Of a stretch of 64,000 bases of DNA, positions 25,314 through 32,691 are shown in pieces (within the stretch, counting starts at the first letter, position 1; the number at the start of each line of letters is the position of its first letter). Where the stretch lies: positions 27,744 through 91,743 of the forward strand of contig DMTN01000039.1 of the NCBI GenBank assembly GCA_003477305.1, given 5' to 3'. The notes beneath the pieces were generated by a model. That model made no database searches and was not told the DNA's origin. It saw nothing but the letters and a program-made list of their open reading frames with translations. Origin of the DNA: Acholeplasmatales bacterium. Its GTDB lineage: Bacteria > Bacillota_I > Bacilli_A > Izemoplasmatales > Hujiaoplasmataceae. Both the position numbers and the translations under genes were made by a program.

Positions 25314-25334
25314 GCGAATCCCCTCCTTGTCTTC

Positions 25335-25363
25335 ATTATAACGGATACCGGTGTCGGTGTCAA
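25335..25363 (-). promoter_or_regulatory. Consensus promoter of the CopZ-like gene
   Basis: Minus strand: perfect TTGACA, 17-bp spacer and perfect TATAAT, the strongest promoter match in the window. It overlaps the 3' end of the GH31 gene. Confidence 0.88.
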
Positions 25364-27738
25364 ATCACCTTTTTGAACGGGAAGAGCGCAAGGAAGTCCT
25401 CGAGCATCGCCTTGATGTGCGGCGGGATGCGCTTGAATGCCTTGGCGATTGGGTCGGGTGACTTGCCGTCGGCGAAGGCGTTCCAGACGGACGCCTTGAC
25501 GTCGGGGTTCAGGATCACGTCGACGAGCATGCGGTCGAGATCGGCGAACGCCGCCGTGCGGCCGGCGTCGCGGATGACCTTGTCGACGACGATTTCGACG
25601 TTTTCGTATGCGGAAACGGGACCCGTTTCCACGATCATTCGGGTTCCCTCCCGGCGGGTCGGGAATCCTTCGACCTCGCCCGTCATGTTCACGAACGCGA
25701 CGCGATAACTGCGGCGGACGGGAATGTACCCTTTTGCCAACTTGTCGGGGAGAATCCGGAGAATCGTCTTCTTCCCGTCGCGGACGAGCGCAAAGCGGGT
25801 TTCGTGCCGGTCGCCGGAGAGGTATGCGGAAGAATCGCCGTCGTCTTCATAAAGGGTGTACAGACGGTCGGCGCCGGGATAGACGCGGACCTCGAGCGTA
25901 TCCGGATTCCGATCGGCCGGAGTCAAGGGGTCGGCGGCGAGGACGACGATCCCGCCCTCCCTGACGAAGACGTTCTGATGATCGAGGGGACGATGGAGCC
26001 GAAGCACCTTTCCCCCCGGATAGACCTGGTCGGTGAAGAAGTCGGTCCAGACGCCTTTGGGCAGATAGAACTCGGTCGCCGCGCGTTTCGTCCGCGGATC
26101 GACGGGAGCGGTGACAGGGGCGACGACCAGTTCGGTGCCGAGCGTATAGACGCCTTCGGCCGCGTACGCCTTTTCCCGTTCGGGTTCGGTGTAATACAGC
26201 GGCAAAAGCATCGGCCGACCCTCCGCGGAATCGAGGTGGGCGGCGGTGTAGATGTATGGAACGAGCTGATGGCGGAGTCGGAGGAAGTCCTTGACGACGG
26301 CGCGGATGCCCGGCGCATGGCGCCAGGGTTCGCGCACGGCGAAGCGGTTGGAGGTGGAGTGCATCCGCATGATCGGGCTGAACACGCCGAATTCGATCCA
26401 GCGGACATAGAGCTCGGGATCTTCTTTGCCGGCGCAGTGGCCGCCGATGTCGTGGCTCCAGAGACCGAAGCCGATGTTCGCCGCGGTCGCGGTGAAATGC
26501 GGCTGATACTTGAGGCTCTCCCAGGTGATGATCGCATCTCCCGAGAAGCCGATCGGATAGCGCTGGGCGCCATAACCGCACCAGCGCGAAAAGGTGAAGG
26601 GACGCTTTTTGGGATCGCGGGCGGAATCATAGTGATGCAGATGATTGAGCATCCAGAGCGGATCGAGCCCTTCGACCTTGGTGCGCGACCCCTGTTGCCA
26701 GTCGACCCACCAGAAATCGACCCCCATGGCTTCGTACGGATGGAGGAGAATCTCGAAATATCCCTGCATCGCCTTGGGCGAAGCGGCGTCAAACGGCACG
26801 GCGACCTTCGTCGCCGGATCGACGCCCATCCATTCGGCCATCTGGCGATACTGGTCTTCATAGGACTTCACGCCGTTGGCGGGATGAAGATTCACCGAAG
26901 TGCGGACGCCGCGGGCATGCAATTGCCGGATGAATCCGGGGAAGTCGGGGAAATAACGCTTGTTCACGGTGTAGCCGGTCCAGCCGCCCCAGTAGTCCTG
27001 GACGCCGTCGATCGCGGTGATGTGCCAGTCCATGTCGACGATGCAGACGGAGAGCGGAATGCCGTCCTTGGCGAAGCGGTCGACAACGTCGAGCAGTTCC
27101 TGATCGGTATAGGCCTGGTATTTGCTCCACCAGTTGCCGAGGATGTAGCGCGGGACGAGCGGCGCCTTGCCGGAGATGCCGACGTATGCCTGGACCGCGG
27201 CCGCATAATCGTGTCCATAGCCGAAGAAATACAAATCGGGATTGTTTCCCTTGCGCGGTTTCGGCCATCCGTACGGATCGAGCAAGAGCGACTTCGAATC
27301 GTCGAGGATCGCAAAGCCGTTTTTGCCGCAGACGCCGTCGGACAGTTTCGTGCGTCCGTCGACGCCGTCGAGGGTGCGGGCGGTGCCGCCCAGGTTTTCC
27401 GTTTCGGTGCCGAACTGCCATGTCGTTTTCGTCGCTTTCACGGTGATCCGGAGGGCGTCGGCGGTCAACAGTTCGCCGTCGCTCAAAGACAGTTTGAGTT
27501 CGGCCGTCTCGATCGTAAGCGCGACGTTCGATGTTTTTTTCTCGAAGGCGACCGCCGGCGCGTCGCGGTGCCAGACGGCCTGGCTCGGTTCGTCCACAAA
27601 GTCGCCCGTCCGCGAAAACTCGATCCGGATGAGCCGATCGGCGAGGACGGTGAAACGATAGCGTTGGAAGCGGACGACGTTCGCCGGATCGGCGATGCCG
27701 CCCGTATCGAGTTTCATCGGATAGGGATGTTCGTTCAT
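25360..27738 (-). CDS. Glycoside hydrolase family 31 (alpha-glucosidase type)
   Basis: A 792-residue retaining alpha-glycosidase without a signal peptide, so intracellular. The N-terminal beta-sandwich (1-190) precedes the TIM barrel. The barrel opens with PRYILGNWWSKYQAYTDQ and VCIVDMDWHITA. The nucleophile region reads VDFWWVDWQQG, where the Asp of VDW is the expected nucleophile; this is a variant of the common WxDMNE. The acid/base Asp is in PIGFSGDAIITW. It then has the usual two C-terminal beta domains, with VREGGIVVLA. It cleaves alpha-linked sugars from oligosaccharides; the exact linkage cannot be read. Its start overlaps the stop of the PHP gene upstream by 4 bp, indicating translational coupling. 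Confidence 0.92.
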   Translation of the reverse strand: MNEHPYPMKLDTGGIADPANVVRFQRYRFTVLADRLIRIEFSRTGDFVDEPSQAVWHRDAPAVAFEKKTSNVALTIETAELKLSLSDGELLTADALRITVKATKTTWQFGTETENLGGTARTLDGVDGRTKLSDGVCGKNGFAILDDSKSLLLDPYGWPKPRKGNNPDLYFFGYGHDYAAAVQAYVGISGKAPLVPRYILGNWWSKYQAYTDQELLDVVDRFAKDGIPLSVCIVDMDWHITAIDGVQDYWGGWTGYTVNKRYFPDFPGFIRQLHARGVRTSVNLHPANGVKSYEDQYRQMAEWMGVDPATKVAVPFDAASPKAMQGYFEILLHPYEAMGVDFWWVDWQQGSRTKVEGLDPLWMLNHLHHYDSARDPKKRPFTFSRWCGYGAQRYPIGFSGDAIITWESLKYQPHFTATAANIGFGLWSHDIGGHCAGKEDPELYVRWIEFGVFSPIMRMHSTSNRFAVREPWRHAPGIRAVVKDFLRLRHQLVPYIYTAAHLDSAEGRPMLLPLYYTEPEREKAYAAEGVYTLGTELVVAPVTAPVDPRTKRAATEFYLPKGVWTDFFTDQVYPGGKVLRLHRPLDHQNVFVREGGIVVLAADPLTPADRNPDTLEVRVYPGADRLYTLYEDDGDSSAYLSGDRHETRFALVRDGKKTILRILPDKLAKGYIPVRRSYRVAFVNMTGEVEGFPTRREGTRMIVETGPVSAYENVEIVVDKVIRDAGRTAAFADLDRMLVDVILNPDVKASVWNAFADGKSPDPIAKAFKRIPPHIKAMLEDFLALFPFKKVI

Positions 27739-28589
27739 CGTTGACGCTTCCTTTCGGATTCCAGGTCGATCCTGGGCAAGAGATTCAGTTTGAAGCGTTC
27801 CGCGAAGGCGATCGTCGCGTCGATCACGGCGTCGCAGAGATTGGGCGGGTTGTGGGTGTCGCAGCCGATGACGGCCCGGGCGTCCGGATAGGATGCGACG
27901 ACGCGCCAGAAGGCCGTGCGGGGATAGAGCCAGTCCATGCCGTCCTGCGACACATACCGACCGCGGCGGGGACCGCCGCCGTTCACTTCCAGGATGACGC
28001 CATACTTGACGGAGGCTTCGATGATGCGACGCGTCGCCGCTGCGGCGGCCTCGTCGAAGAGCAGGACGCCTTGTTCGTCCCGGTACGTCATGAGGAAAAG
28101 ATCGGGGTGGGCGAGGATCGTGAAGAATCCGGTCGACAACGCCTGTTCGGCGAGCGCGGCGTACTCCGCGATGCGGGGTGCGTCCATCCGGTCATAGGCG
28201 TTGTAGAGTCCGCCTTCGGAAGGAAAGTAATGGATCCCGAGGACGAGATACTCGACCTTCGTGAGCAACCATCGGTAGTAGTCGTCATGGCCGGGGAGAT
28301 ATTCGATTTCCAGACCGGTGCGGATCGAGATTTTGCTTCCGTATTTGCGGATGCTTTCGGCGAGGTCGGGGAGATAGACCGATTCGAAGATCCGTTCGTC
28401 CATCTGACGCTCCAGCCAGTTGTCGGCGTATTCGCGGGGAGTCATGAACGCCCGCGGGATCGGTCCGTGATCGGAAAAGCCGATTTCCTTGAGACCGTTT
28501 GCGATCGCTTCGCGGATATAGTCTCCGCTCATCCCCGCGGCGTGTCCGCAGAGGGCGGTATGGGTGTGATAGTTGGCTTGTAGTTTCAT
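27735..28589 (-). CDS. PHP-domain phosphatase (HisJ-like)
   Basis: 284 residues of the polymerase-and-histidinol-phosphatase superfamily. The metal-binding motifs are present: YHTHTALCGHA at the N-terminus (HxH), FSDHGPIP, RTGLEIEYLPGH, LGIHYF, LAHPDLFL and GCDTHNPP. The annotation closest in form is histidinol-phosphatase HisJ. No other histidine biosynthesis gene is nearby, and the gene is coupled by an ATGA overlap to a GH31 glycosidase. A phosphosugar or other phosphoester substrate is therefore also possible. The start has an upstream extended -10 (TGGTAAAAT, about 28617-28622). Confidence 0.85.
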   Translation of the reverse strand: MKLQANYHTHTALCGHAAGMSGDYIREAIANGLKEIGFSDHGPIPRAFMTPREYADNWLERQMDERIFESVYLPDLAESIRKYGSKISIRTGLEIEYLPGHDDYYRWLLTKVEYLVLGIHYFPSEGGLYNAYDRMDAPRIAEYAALAEQALSTGFFTILAHPDLFLMTYRDEQGVLLFDEAAAAATRRIIEASVKYGVILEVNGGGPRRGRYVSQDGMDWLYPRTAFWRVVASYPDARAVIGCDTHNPPNLCDAVIDATIAFAERFKLNLLPRIDLESERKRQR

Positions 28590-28655
28590 GTCCGGTACCT
28601 CGTTTTCATACTTTCTATTTTACCATCATTCCGTCCTAACGTGCACGCGCAACTA

Positions 28656-28695
28656 TGTAAAAACGAAACCGCGGTCCCATGTCGGGGACCGCGGT
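28656..28695 (-). terminator. Terminator of the peptide/regulator operon
   Basis: A perfect 11-bp stem ACCGCGGTCCC/GGGACCGCGGT with a 6-nt loop, then TTCGTTTTT on the minus strand, about 70 nt after the regulator stop codon. Confidence 0.85.
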
Positions 28696-28761
28696 CGGAT
28701 CAGGAGGTGATGCGATGGTTCACGGGGCGGCGATGCCGCCCGTGTCAGGGGTGGCGATGAA

Positions 28762-30054
28762 TCAGATCATGACGGATTCGTCGGAGAGCATCCGCGACGG
28801 TTTCGGCGCCTTCTTGTTGGCGAGTTCGTCCATCAGGTCGCGGGCGACATCGAGGATGTACTGGGCGCGGAACTTGTAGACTTCCATCTGGGTCTCGGCG
28901 AGTTTGAACGCGGCTTCGATTTCCTTGTACGACAGGCGGTTGAAATACGCCTTGAAGAAATGGATGAGCGAGAGGTATTCCGAGGCATATTGGTTCGCGG
29001 CGTTCAGGCGGTCGAGAATCTCGATGTAGGCGTTGGCGTTGTCGGCCTGCTTCAGGGAGTACATGCAGTAGGCGATCATGATCGCCTCGTAGTCCGGCTT
29101 CTTCGTCTGTTCCTTCTCGATCATATTGTAGTATTTGAGCGCTTCTTCGTATTTTTTCTCCATGAGGAGGCAGTCGGCATAGTTCAGATACGTGACGCGG
29201 GTGTTGCGCTGGACGTCGGTGAAGGTCATGTAGACGAGGTTCTTGCGCAGCAGTTTCTTCGCTTCGTCGATGTTCCCGAGTTTCTTGTAGAACGTCGCGA
29301 TGTTGATGCGGCAGTAGACGGCCTTGTTATAGTTGAGCTGCTCTTCGAGCCGGGGCAGGGCCTTGTTCGCATAGATGAGGGCGTTGATGTAGTCGCCGAT
29401 CATCGAGTAGGCGAAGGAGACGTGATAGTTGGCGGTCGGTTCGAAATCGATGAAGTTGGCGCCCATGTAGATCGTCAGGCGGGCGTAATGGACGACCTTC
29501 TCGCGATCCTTCTTGAACCCGTAGTAGCAGGTCATGTATTCGTAATAGAGGAACCGGTGTTCATTGGACATCTTGTCCACGAAGTTCTTGAGGAACTCGA
29601 TCGACTCGTCGAGTTTTTCCCAGGCGATCACGTTGGTATAGTTGACTTCGGAGATGTAGTAGATCAGTTGTTCGAGATAATATTGGATCATCAGGATCGA
29701 GTTCTGATAGAGCGGCAGGTTCGCCGTCGAGGCATCATAGTACTTCTTGAAGTCGTTGACCTTCGAAAAACAGACAGACGTATAAAAACGACTAAAATTC
29801 TCATCGAAGGACACAATCGTCGACGGGTCGATTTTAGTCTGGATGTTGAGTACTTCGGCCATGCGCTCGAGCATGTCGCCGGATCCGCTGAATCCTTTCA
29901 GCTGGGCACGCCGAAAATTGGACTTTGGAATATCCGCGCTTTCGTTGATGTCCTTCTGCGTGAGTCCCCGAAGTTTCTTCAGGTACTCGACCATCACGAT
30001 GATGTCGTAGTGGTCCTTGAAATAATAACCGCACGAAAAATCATAGATCGTCAT
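28762..30054 (-). CDS. HTH-TPR transcriptional regulator, RRNPP-like candidate
   Basis: A 430-residue cytoplasmic protein. Residues about 20-75 form an XRE-type helix-turn-helix (LKKLRGLTQKDINESADIP, then KSNFRRAQLKG). From about residue 100 to 410 the sequence is a series of helical pairs with TPR-like spacing (NYHVSFAYSMIGDYINALIYA, CRINIATFYKKLGNIDEA, YLNYADCLLMEKKYEEAL). An HTH followed by TPRs is the plan of the Rgg/PlcR/ComR/AimR receptors that bind imported peptides. The length is greater than that of most of them. The gene lies 94 nt downstream of a secreted repeat-peptide gene on the same strand, with no terminator between them, and has an AAAGGA site. Peptide binding is inferred. 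Confidence 0.85.
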   Translation of the reverse strand: MTIYDFSCGYYFKDHYDIIVMVEYLKKLRGLTQKDINESADIPKSNFRRAQLKGFSGSGDMLERMAEVLNIQTKIDPSTIVSFDENFSRFYTSVCFSKVNDFKKYYDASTANLPLYQNSILMIQYYLEQLIYYISEVNYTNVIAWEKLDESIEFLKNFVDKMSNEHRFLYYEYMTCYYGFKKDREKVVHYARLTIYMGANFIDFEPTANYHVSFAYSMIGDYINALIYANKALPRLEEQLNYNKAVYCRINIATFYKKLGNIDEAKKLLRKNLVYMTFTDVQRNTRVTYLNYADCLLMEKKYEEALKYYNMIEKEQTKKPDYEAIMIAYCMYSLKQADNANAYIEILDRLNAANQYASEYLSLIHFFKAYFNRLSYKEIEAAFKLAETQMEVYKFRAQYILDVARDLMDELANKKAPKPSRMLSDESVMI

Positions 30055-30148
30055 GTTGAATCATCCTTTTCACGAAGCTGTTTTTGGGGCATATCTATCG
30101 AACACCCGAAACCGCTTCGTTCCAAGGCAAAACGATGAGGCGTTTGCT

Positions 30149-30691
30149 TTAGAGCGAAATGAGGGCGTTCGGGTAAGCGAATTCGGGTTCCGGGTCATCG
30201 GCGAGTTGAATGACTTTGATGGGATAGGCGAATTCCGGTTCCGGGTCATCGGCGAGTTGAATGACTTTGGTGGGATAAGCGAATTCCGGTTCCGGGTCAT
30301 CGGCGAGTTGAATGACTTTTCCGGGATAGGCGAATTCCGGTTCCGGATCATCGGCGAGCTTGACGGCTTTTCCGGGATAGGCGAACTCGGGCTCTGCATC
30401 GCTAGTCTTACGGAAGGCTTTTCCGGGATAAGCGAATTCGGGTTCCGGATCATCCGACTGAGTGAAAGCTTTTCCGGGATAGGCGAACTCGGGTTCCGGG
30501 TCATCGGCGAGCTGAATGGCCTTGGTCGGATAGGCGAACTCGGGTTCCGGGTCATCGGCGAGCTGGATGACTTTGACGGGGTAGGCGAACTCGGGTTCCG
30601 GATCGTCGGCGGCGTTGACCGTGGCGAACGTGACGAACAGGAAGGAAGCGAACAGGATGGCGATCAGGGACTTGAGAATGAGCTTTTTCAT
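30149..30691 (-). CDS. Secreted tandem-repeat peptide precursor (nine 17-residue units)
   Basis: 180 residues: a clear signal peptide (1-28, MKKLILKSLIAILFASFLFV...VNAA), then nothing but nine tandem units (residues 29-180). The first eight are 17 residues long and the last is 16. Consensus DDPEPEFAYPxKxIQLA. EPEFAYP is identical in all nine units. Eight of nine begin DDP; unit 5 begins SDA. The variable part follows the core: VKVIQLA, TKAIQLA, GKAFTQS, GKAFRKT, GKAVKLA and similar. No cysteine, anchor or other domain is present. AAGGAG precedes the ATG and a good promoter lies at 30776-30804. The arrangement resembles a multicopy pheromone precursor, and the gene is co-oriented with an HTH-TPR regulator. 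A structural or binding role for the repeats is the alternative. Confidence 0.88.
   Translation of the reverse strand: MKKLILKSLIAILFASFLFVTFATVNAADDPEPEFAYPVKVIQLADDPEPEFAYPTKAIQLADDPEPEFAYPGKAFTQSDDPEPEFAYPGKAFRKTSDAEPEFAYPGKAVKLADDPEPEFAYPGKVIQLADDPEPEFAYPTKVIQLADDPEPEFAYPIKVIQLADDPEPEFAYPNALISL
30152..30607. repeat. In-frame 51-bp tandem repeat, about nine copies
   Basis: It encodes the repeat units of the secreted peptide precursor. The period is exactly 51 bp with no indel. The copies nearest the 3' end of the gene are almost identical in DNA, while the others differ by synonymous changes in the core (for example GAATTC versus GAGTTC for Glu-Phe). Confidence 0.92.
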
Positions 30692-30775
30692 GGGAATCTC
30701 CTTTTGACGGCTGGTATGGTACTACGGTGACGATTTGACTTTTTGAGATTTCGTGCGACCTCATGTGCCAACATC

Positions 30776-30804
30776 ACTATATCACAGCGTCAAAAGAATG
30801 TAAA
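30776..30804 (-). promoter_or_regulatory. Promoter of the peptide/regulator operon
   Basis: Minus strand: -35 TTTACA, 17-bp spacer ending TGA (extended -10), -10 TATAGT. It leaves an untranslated leader of about 80 nt. Confidence 0.75.
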
Positions 30805-30818
30805 TATTCCCCTTTGTG

Positions 30819-30834
30819 AATACTAAGTACTATT
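30819..30834. promoter_or_regulatory. Imperfect palindrome upstream of the peptide promoter (possible operator)
   Basis: AATACTAAGTACTATT pairs at 6 of 8 positions with itself and lies 15 bp upstream of the -35 in an AT-rich stretch. This is where an activator of the Rgg/PlcR kind would bind. Assignment is tentative. Confidence 0.35.
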
Positions 30835-31010
30835 ATTATAGCATAATGCAAAATATCAAGCACTAAAATATTCGTTTTTTAGAACCTTTTGCGATTTTTC
30901 GGTTTTTTGACGAGCGGATTTCCGTCATACGAGTGGATAAAAATATTTTTTTCTTTATAGAAAACGATCGAATATTCATCATTTCGGACCTTTTCTGGCC
31001 GATCGGCAAT

Positions 31011-31040
31011 AAAAAAGACGGTCTGATTGCTCAAACCGTC
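31011..31040 (-). terminator. Terminator of the SWEET-like gene
   Basis: Stem GACGGT/ACCGTC (with further pairing inside) followed by TTTTTT on the minus strand; the 5' arm covers the last codons of the gene. Confidence 0.8.
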
Positions 31041-31315
31041 GTTGTTTCGCGATGAAGGTCCAACCGGATATTCCGGAAAAGCAGAAGGCAATAGACCCCC
31101 ACGATGGCGAAGTTGAAGAAGTAGAAGGCGAGGACATAGGTGATCTGCCCGTTCACGAATTTGTTCACGATCCCCATCGCATAACCGAACAGGATCAACA
31201 GCACGGCCGGCAGACTCGCTCCTTTGGCGGTGCGGGCTTTGTACGCCTTGAAGACGGCGACCGGCCAGGACGCACCGAAGCAGAGCAACATCAGAACTTC
31301 GAAGATTTGCGGCAT
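31031..31315 (-). CDS. Small three-TM membrane protein, PQ-loop/SemiSWEET-like
   Basis: 94 residues with three predicted membrane helices (about 5-20, 36-55, 60-80). The segment SWPVAVFKAYKARTAKGASL resembles the PQ-loop signature of SemiSWEET sugar transporters, but the Gln is replaced by Val, so transport of sugars is uncertain. The length fits the SemiSWEET family, which works as a homodimer. It lies 14 nt downstream of the acyltransferase-like gene and probably shares its transcript, ending at the terminator 31011-31040. Confidence 0.65.
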   Translation of the reverse strand: MPQIFEVLMLLCFGASWPVAVFKAYKARTAKGASLPAVLLILFGYAMGIVNKFVNGQITYVLAFYFFNFAIVGVYCLLLFRNIRLDLHRETTTV

Positions 31316-31329
31316 GATCGGCGGAAGCC

Positions 31330-32577
31330 TTACTTCTTCTTCGTTTCCGCGTTGACGATCTTGAACAGTTCCTCGGCCGCGAAGTGAAGCTTGGTCACGA
31401 CGTTTTTCTGATGACGCGGGTAGAGATAATAGGTGTCGTCGAGCGTCGACAGCGAGATACAGTCTGCGCCCTTGCCGAGATAGTCGTATTCGATGTGGAT
31501 CGAATAATTGGCGAGCGGTTCCTTCTCGAGCGAAAATTCTACTCCGTCGAACACGCCCTTGACATGGAACCCGGTCCGGTCATGCACGAGATTGGCGTTG
31601 CCGAGCCGGATGAACCCTTTCGACCCCGGCAGCGAGTCGACGATGACGTCGTCTTCGAATCGGTAGTTGCCGGACTCGATCTCGCGTTTGACGTTCCCGC
31701 GCTCCCATTCGTACCAGTCCGGGACGCTCGTGAATTTGCCGTCACCGTTCTCGCCGTGCAGGACCCCGTGGGTGTCCATGTCGTATGCCTTGCCACAATG
31801 GCCGCACCAGAGACGGCTGCCGTCGGATTCCATCTCGTGCTCGGTGAGGCAGTGCGGGCACTGGTAGAGCACGCGGTGCAGACCCTTGGCCCGATCCTTG
31901 AACGTCATTTCCTGTTTCGATTCGAGCAGGTAGCGGTATTCGTCGTACACAAACGCCTTGGCGATGCGGGCGTTGATTTCCGCGACGGATATCGTCTTAA
32001 TTTCGTCGGCGGTGACGATCTGCGTCATGTCGGCCGCCAGTCGGATCTTCCGCTGCGTCAGATTCCAGACCGGCGAAGACAGATGGTCTCCGTGCATGTT
32101 GAGGACGGCGACCGGGACTTTCATGACCTTGCACAACTTGCCGAGCGAGTCGGGTAAAATCGCCGTCGTCCCGCTGATCGAATAGCGCGCTTCCGGATAG
32201 ATCGCGGCGATCGTCTTGTTGACTTTGAGCGAGTGTTCGATCTGCCGGACGAGGACGATGTCGTTCGTGAATTTCCGCTTGCAGATGCAACCGACATTGC
32301 GGAGGAGCTGCTCGCGGTTGATGAATCCGTCGATGGCCACGACATAGTTGGCGGTATGCGGAAAAATCGCGGCGGTCGTGACCGAGAAATCGATGAAGGC
32401 GGCGTGCGTACAAAGCAAAATGTACGGCGGTTTGAGCCCTTTCATATTGACCTTGTTGACTTTCAGGTGGTGTTTCCAAACGTTCGGGAAAGCCATGACC
32501 CAGGATAAAAGCGTCAGATACCACGCCTGTTTTTTCGGTTTTGCCAACATGTCGTAATGGACGATGCTCTTCTGCAT
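31330..32577 (-). CDS. PlsC-type acyltransferase-like protein with zinc ribbon
   Basis: 415 residues. The N-terminal half has a 1-acylglycerol-3-phosphate acyltransferase core: catalytic THAAFIDFS (the H-x4-D motif, about 58-66), a substrate motif YPEARYSISG in place of FPEGTRS, and VPVAVLNMHG. Residues about 240-265 carry a zinc-ribbon pair, CPHC and CGHC. The last 130 residues are beta-rich and have no family I recognise. The likely role is acyl transfer to a lipid precursor at the membrane face. The gene has its own promoter (32638-32666), from which the RNA would begin with a terminator-like hairpin. AAGGGGG precedes the start. Confidence 0.8.
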   Translation of the reverse strand: MQKSIVHYDMLAKPKKQAWYLTLLSWVMAFPNVWKHHLKVNKVNMKGLKPPYILLCTHAAFIDFSVTTAAIFPHTANYVVAIDGFINREQLLRNVGCICKRKFTNDIVLVRQIEHSLKVNKTIAAIYPEARYSISGTTAILPDSLGKLCKVMKVPVAVLNMHGDHLSSPVWNLTQRKIRLAADMTQIVTADEIKTISVAEINARIAKAFVYDEYRYLLESKQEMTFKDRAKGLHRVLYQCPHCLTEHEMESDGSRLWCGHCGKAYDMDTHGVLHGENGDGKFTSVPDWYEWERGNVKREIESGNYRFEDDVIVDSLPGSKGFIRLGNANLVHDRTGFHVKGVFDGVEFSLEKEPLANYSIHIEYDYLGKGADCISLSTLDDTYYLYPRHQKNVVTKLHFAAEELFKIVNAETKKK

Positions 32578-32593
32578 TGCGTTGTCCCCCTTA

Positions 32594-32632
32594 GGAAAAA
32601 AACACAGCGATCAGTTCGACTTCATCGCTGTG
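32594..32632 (-). terminator. Terminator-like hairpin between the diguanylate cyclase and acyltransferase genes
   Basis: Stem CACAGCGAT/ATCGCTGTG with a 12-nt loop and a T run of seven on the minus strand. It ends the diguanylate cyclase transcript but also forms the very 5' end of RNA started at the promoter 32638-32666. Confidence 0.8.
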
Positions 32633-32637
32633 GAATC

Positions 32638-32666
32638 ATAGTATCATGCGAATCGTGAATCGTCAA
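32638..32666 (-). promoter_or_regulatory. Promoter of the acyltransferase-like gene
   Basis: Minus strand: -35 TTGACG, 17-bp spacer ending TGA, -10 TACTAT. The start would be at about 32631, the first base of the hairpin. Confidence 0.65.
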
Positions 32667-32691
32667 CCGCCCCGAACAACAGCGTTCGCAC

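Noticed and set aside
30152..30607. Regular 51-bp direct repeats that could be read as a CRISPR array
   Set aside because: There are no unique spacers. The whole period is repeated in frame inside one coding sequence with a signal peptide, and no cas genes are present.
30053..30730. Plus-strand 225-codon repeat reading (GIGEFRFRVIGELNDF type)
   Set aside because: It is the antisense of the peptide-precursor repeats. It has no signal peptide or ribosome site.
30863..30982. A 39-codon, strongly basic minus-strand reading (MMNIRSFSIKKKIF...) between the SWEET-like terminator and the peptide operon
   Set aside because: There is an AAAAGG-like site before it, but the stretch is AT-rich, no family is recognised, and no promoter is seen after the preceding terminator. 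It is too weak to call a gene.
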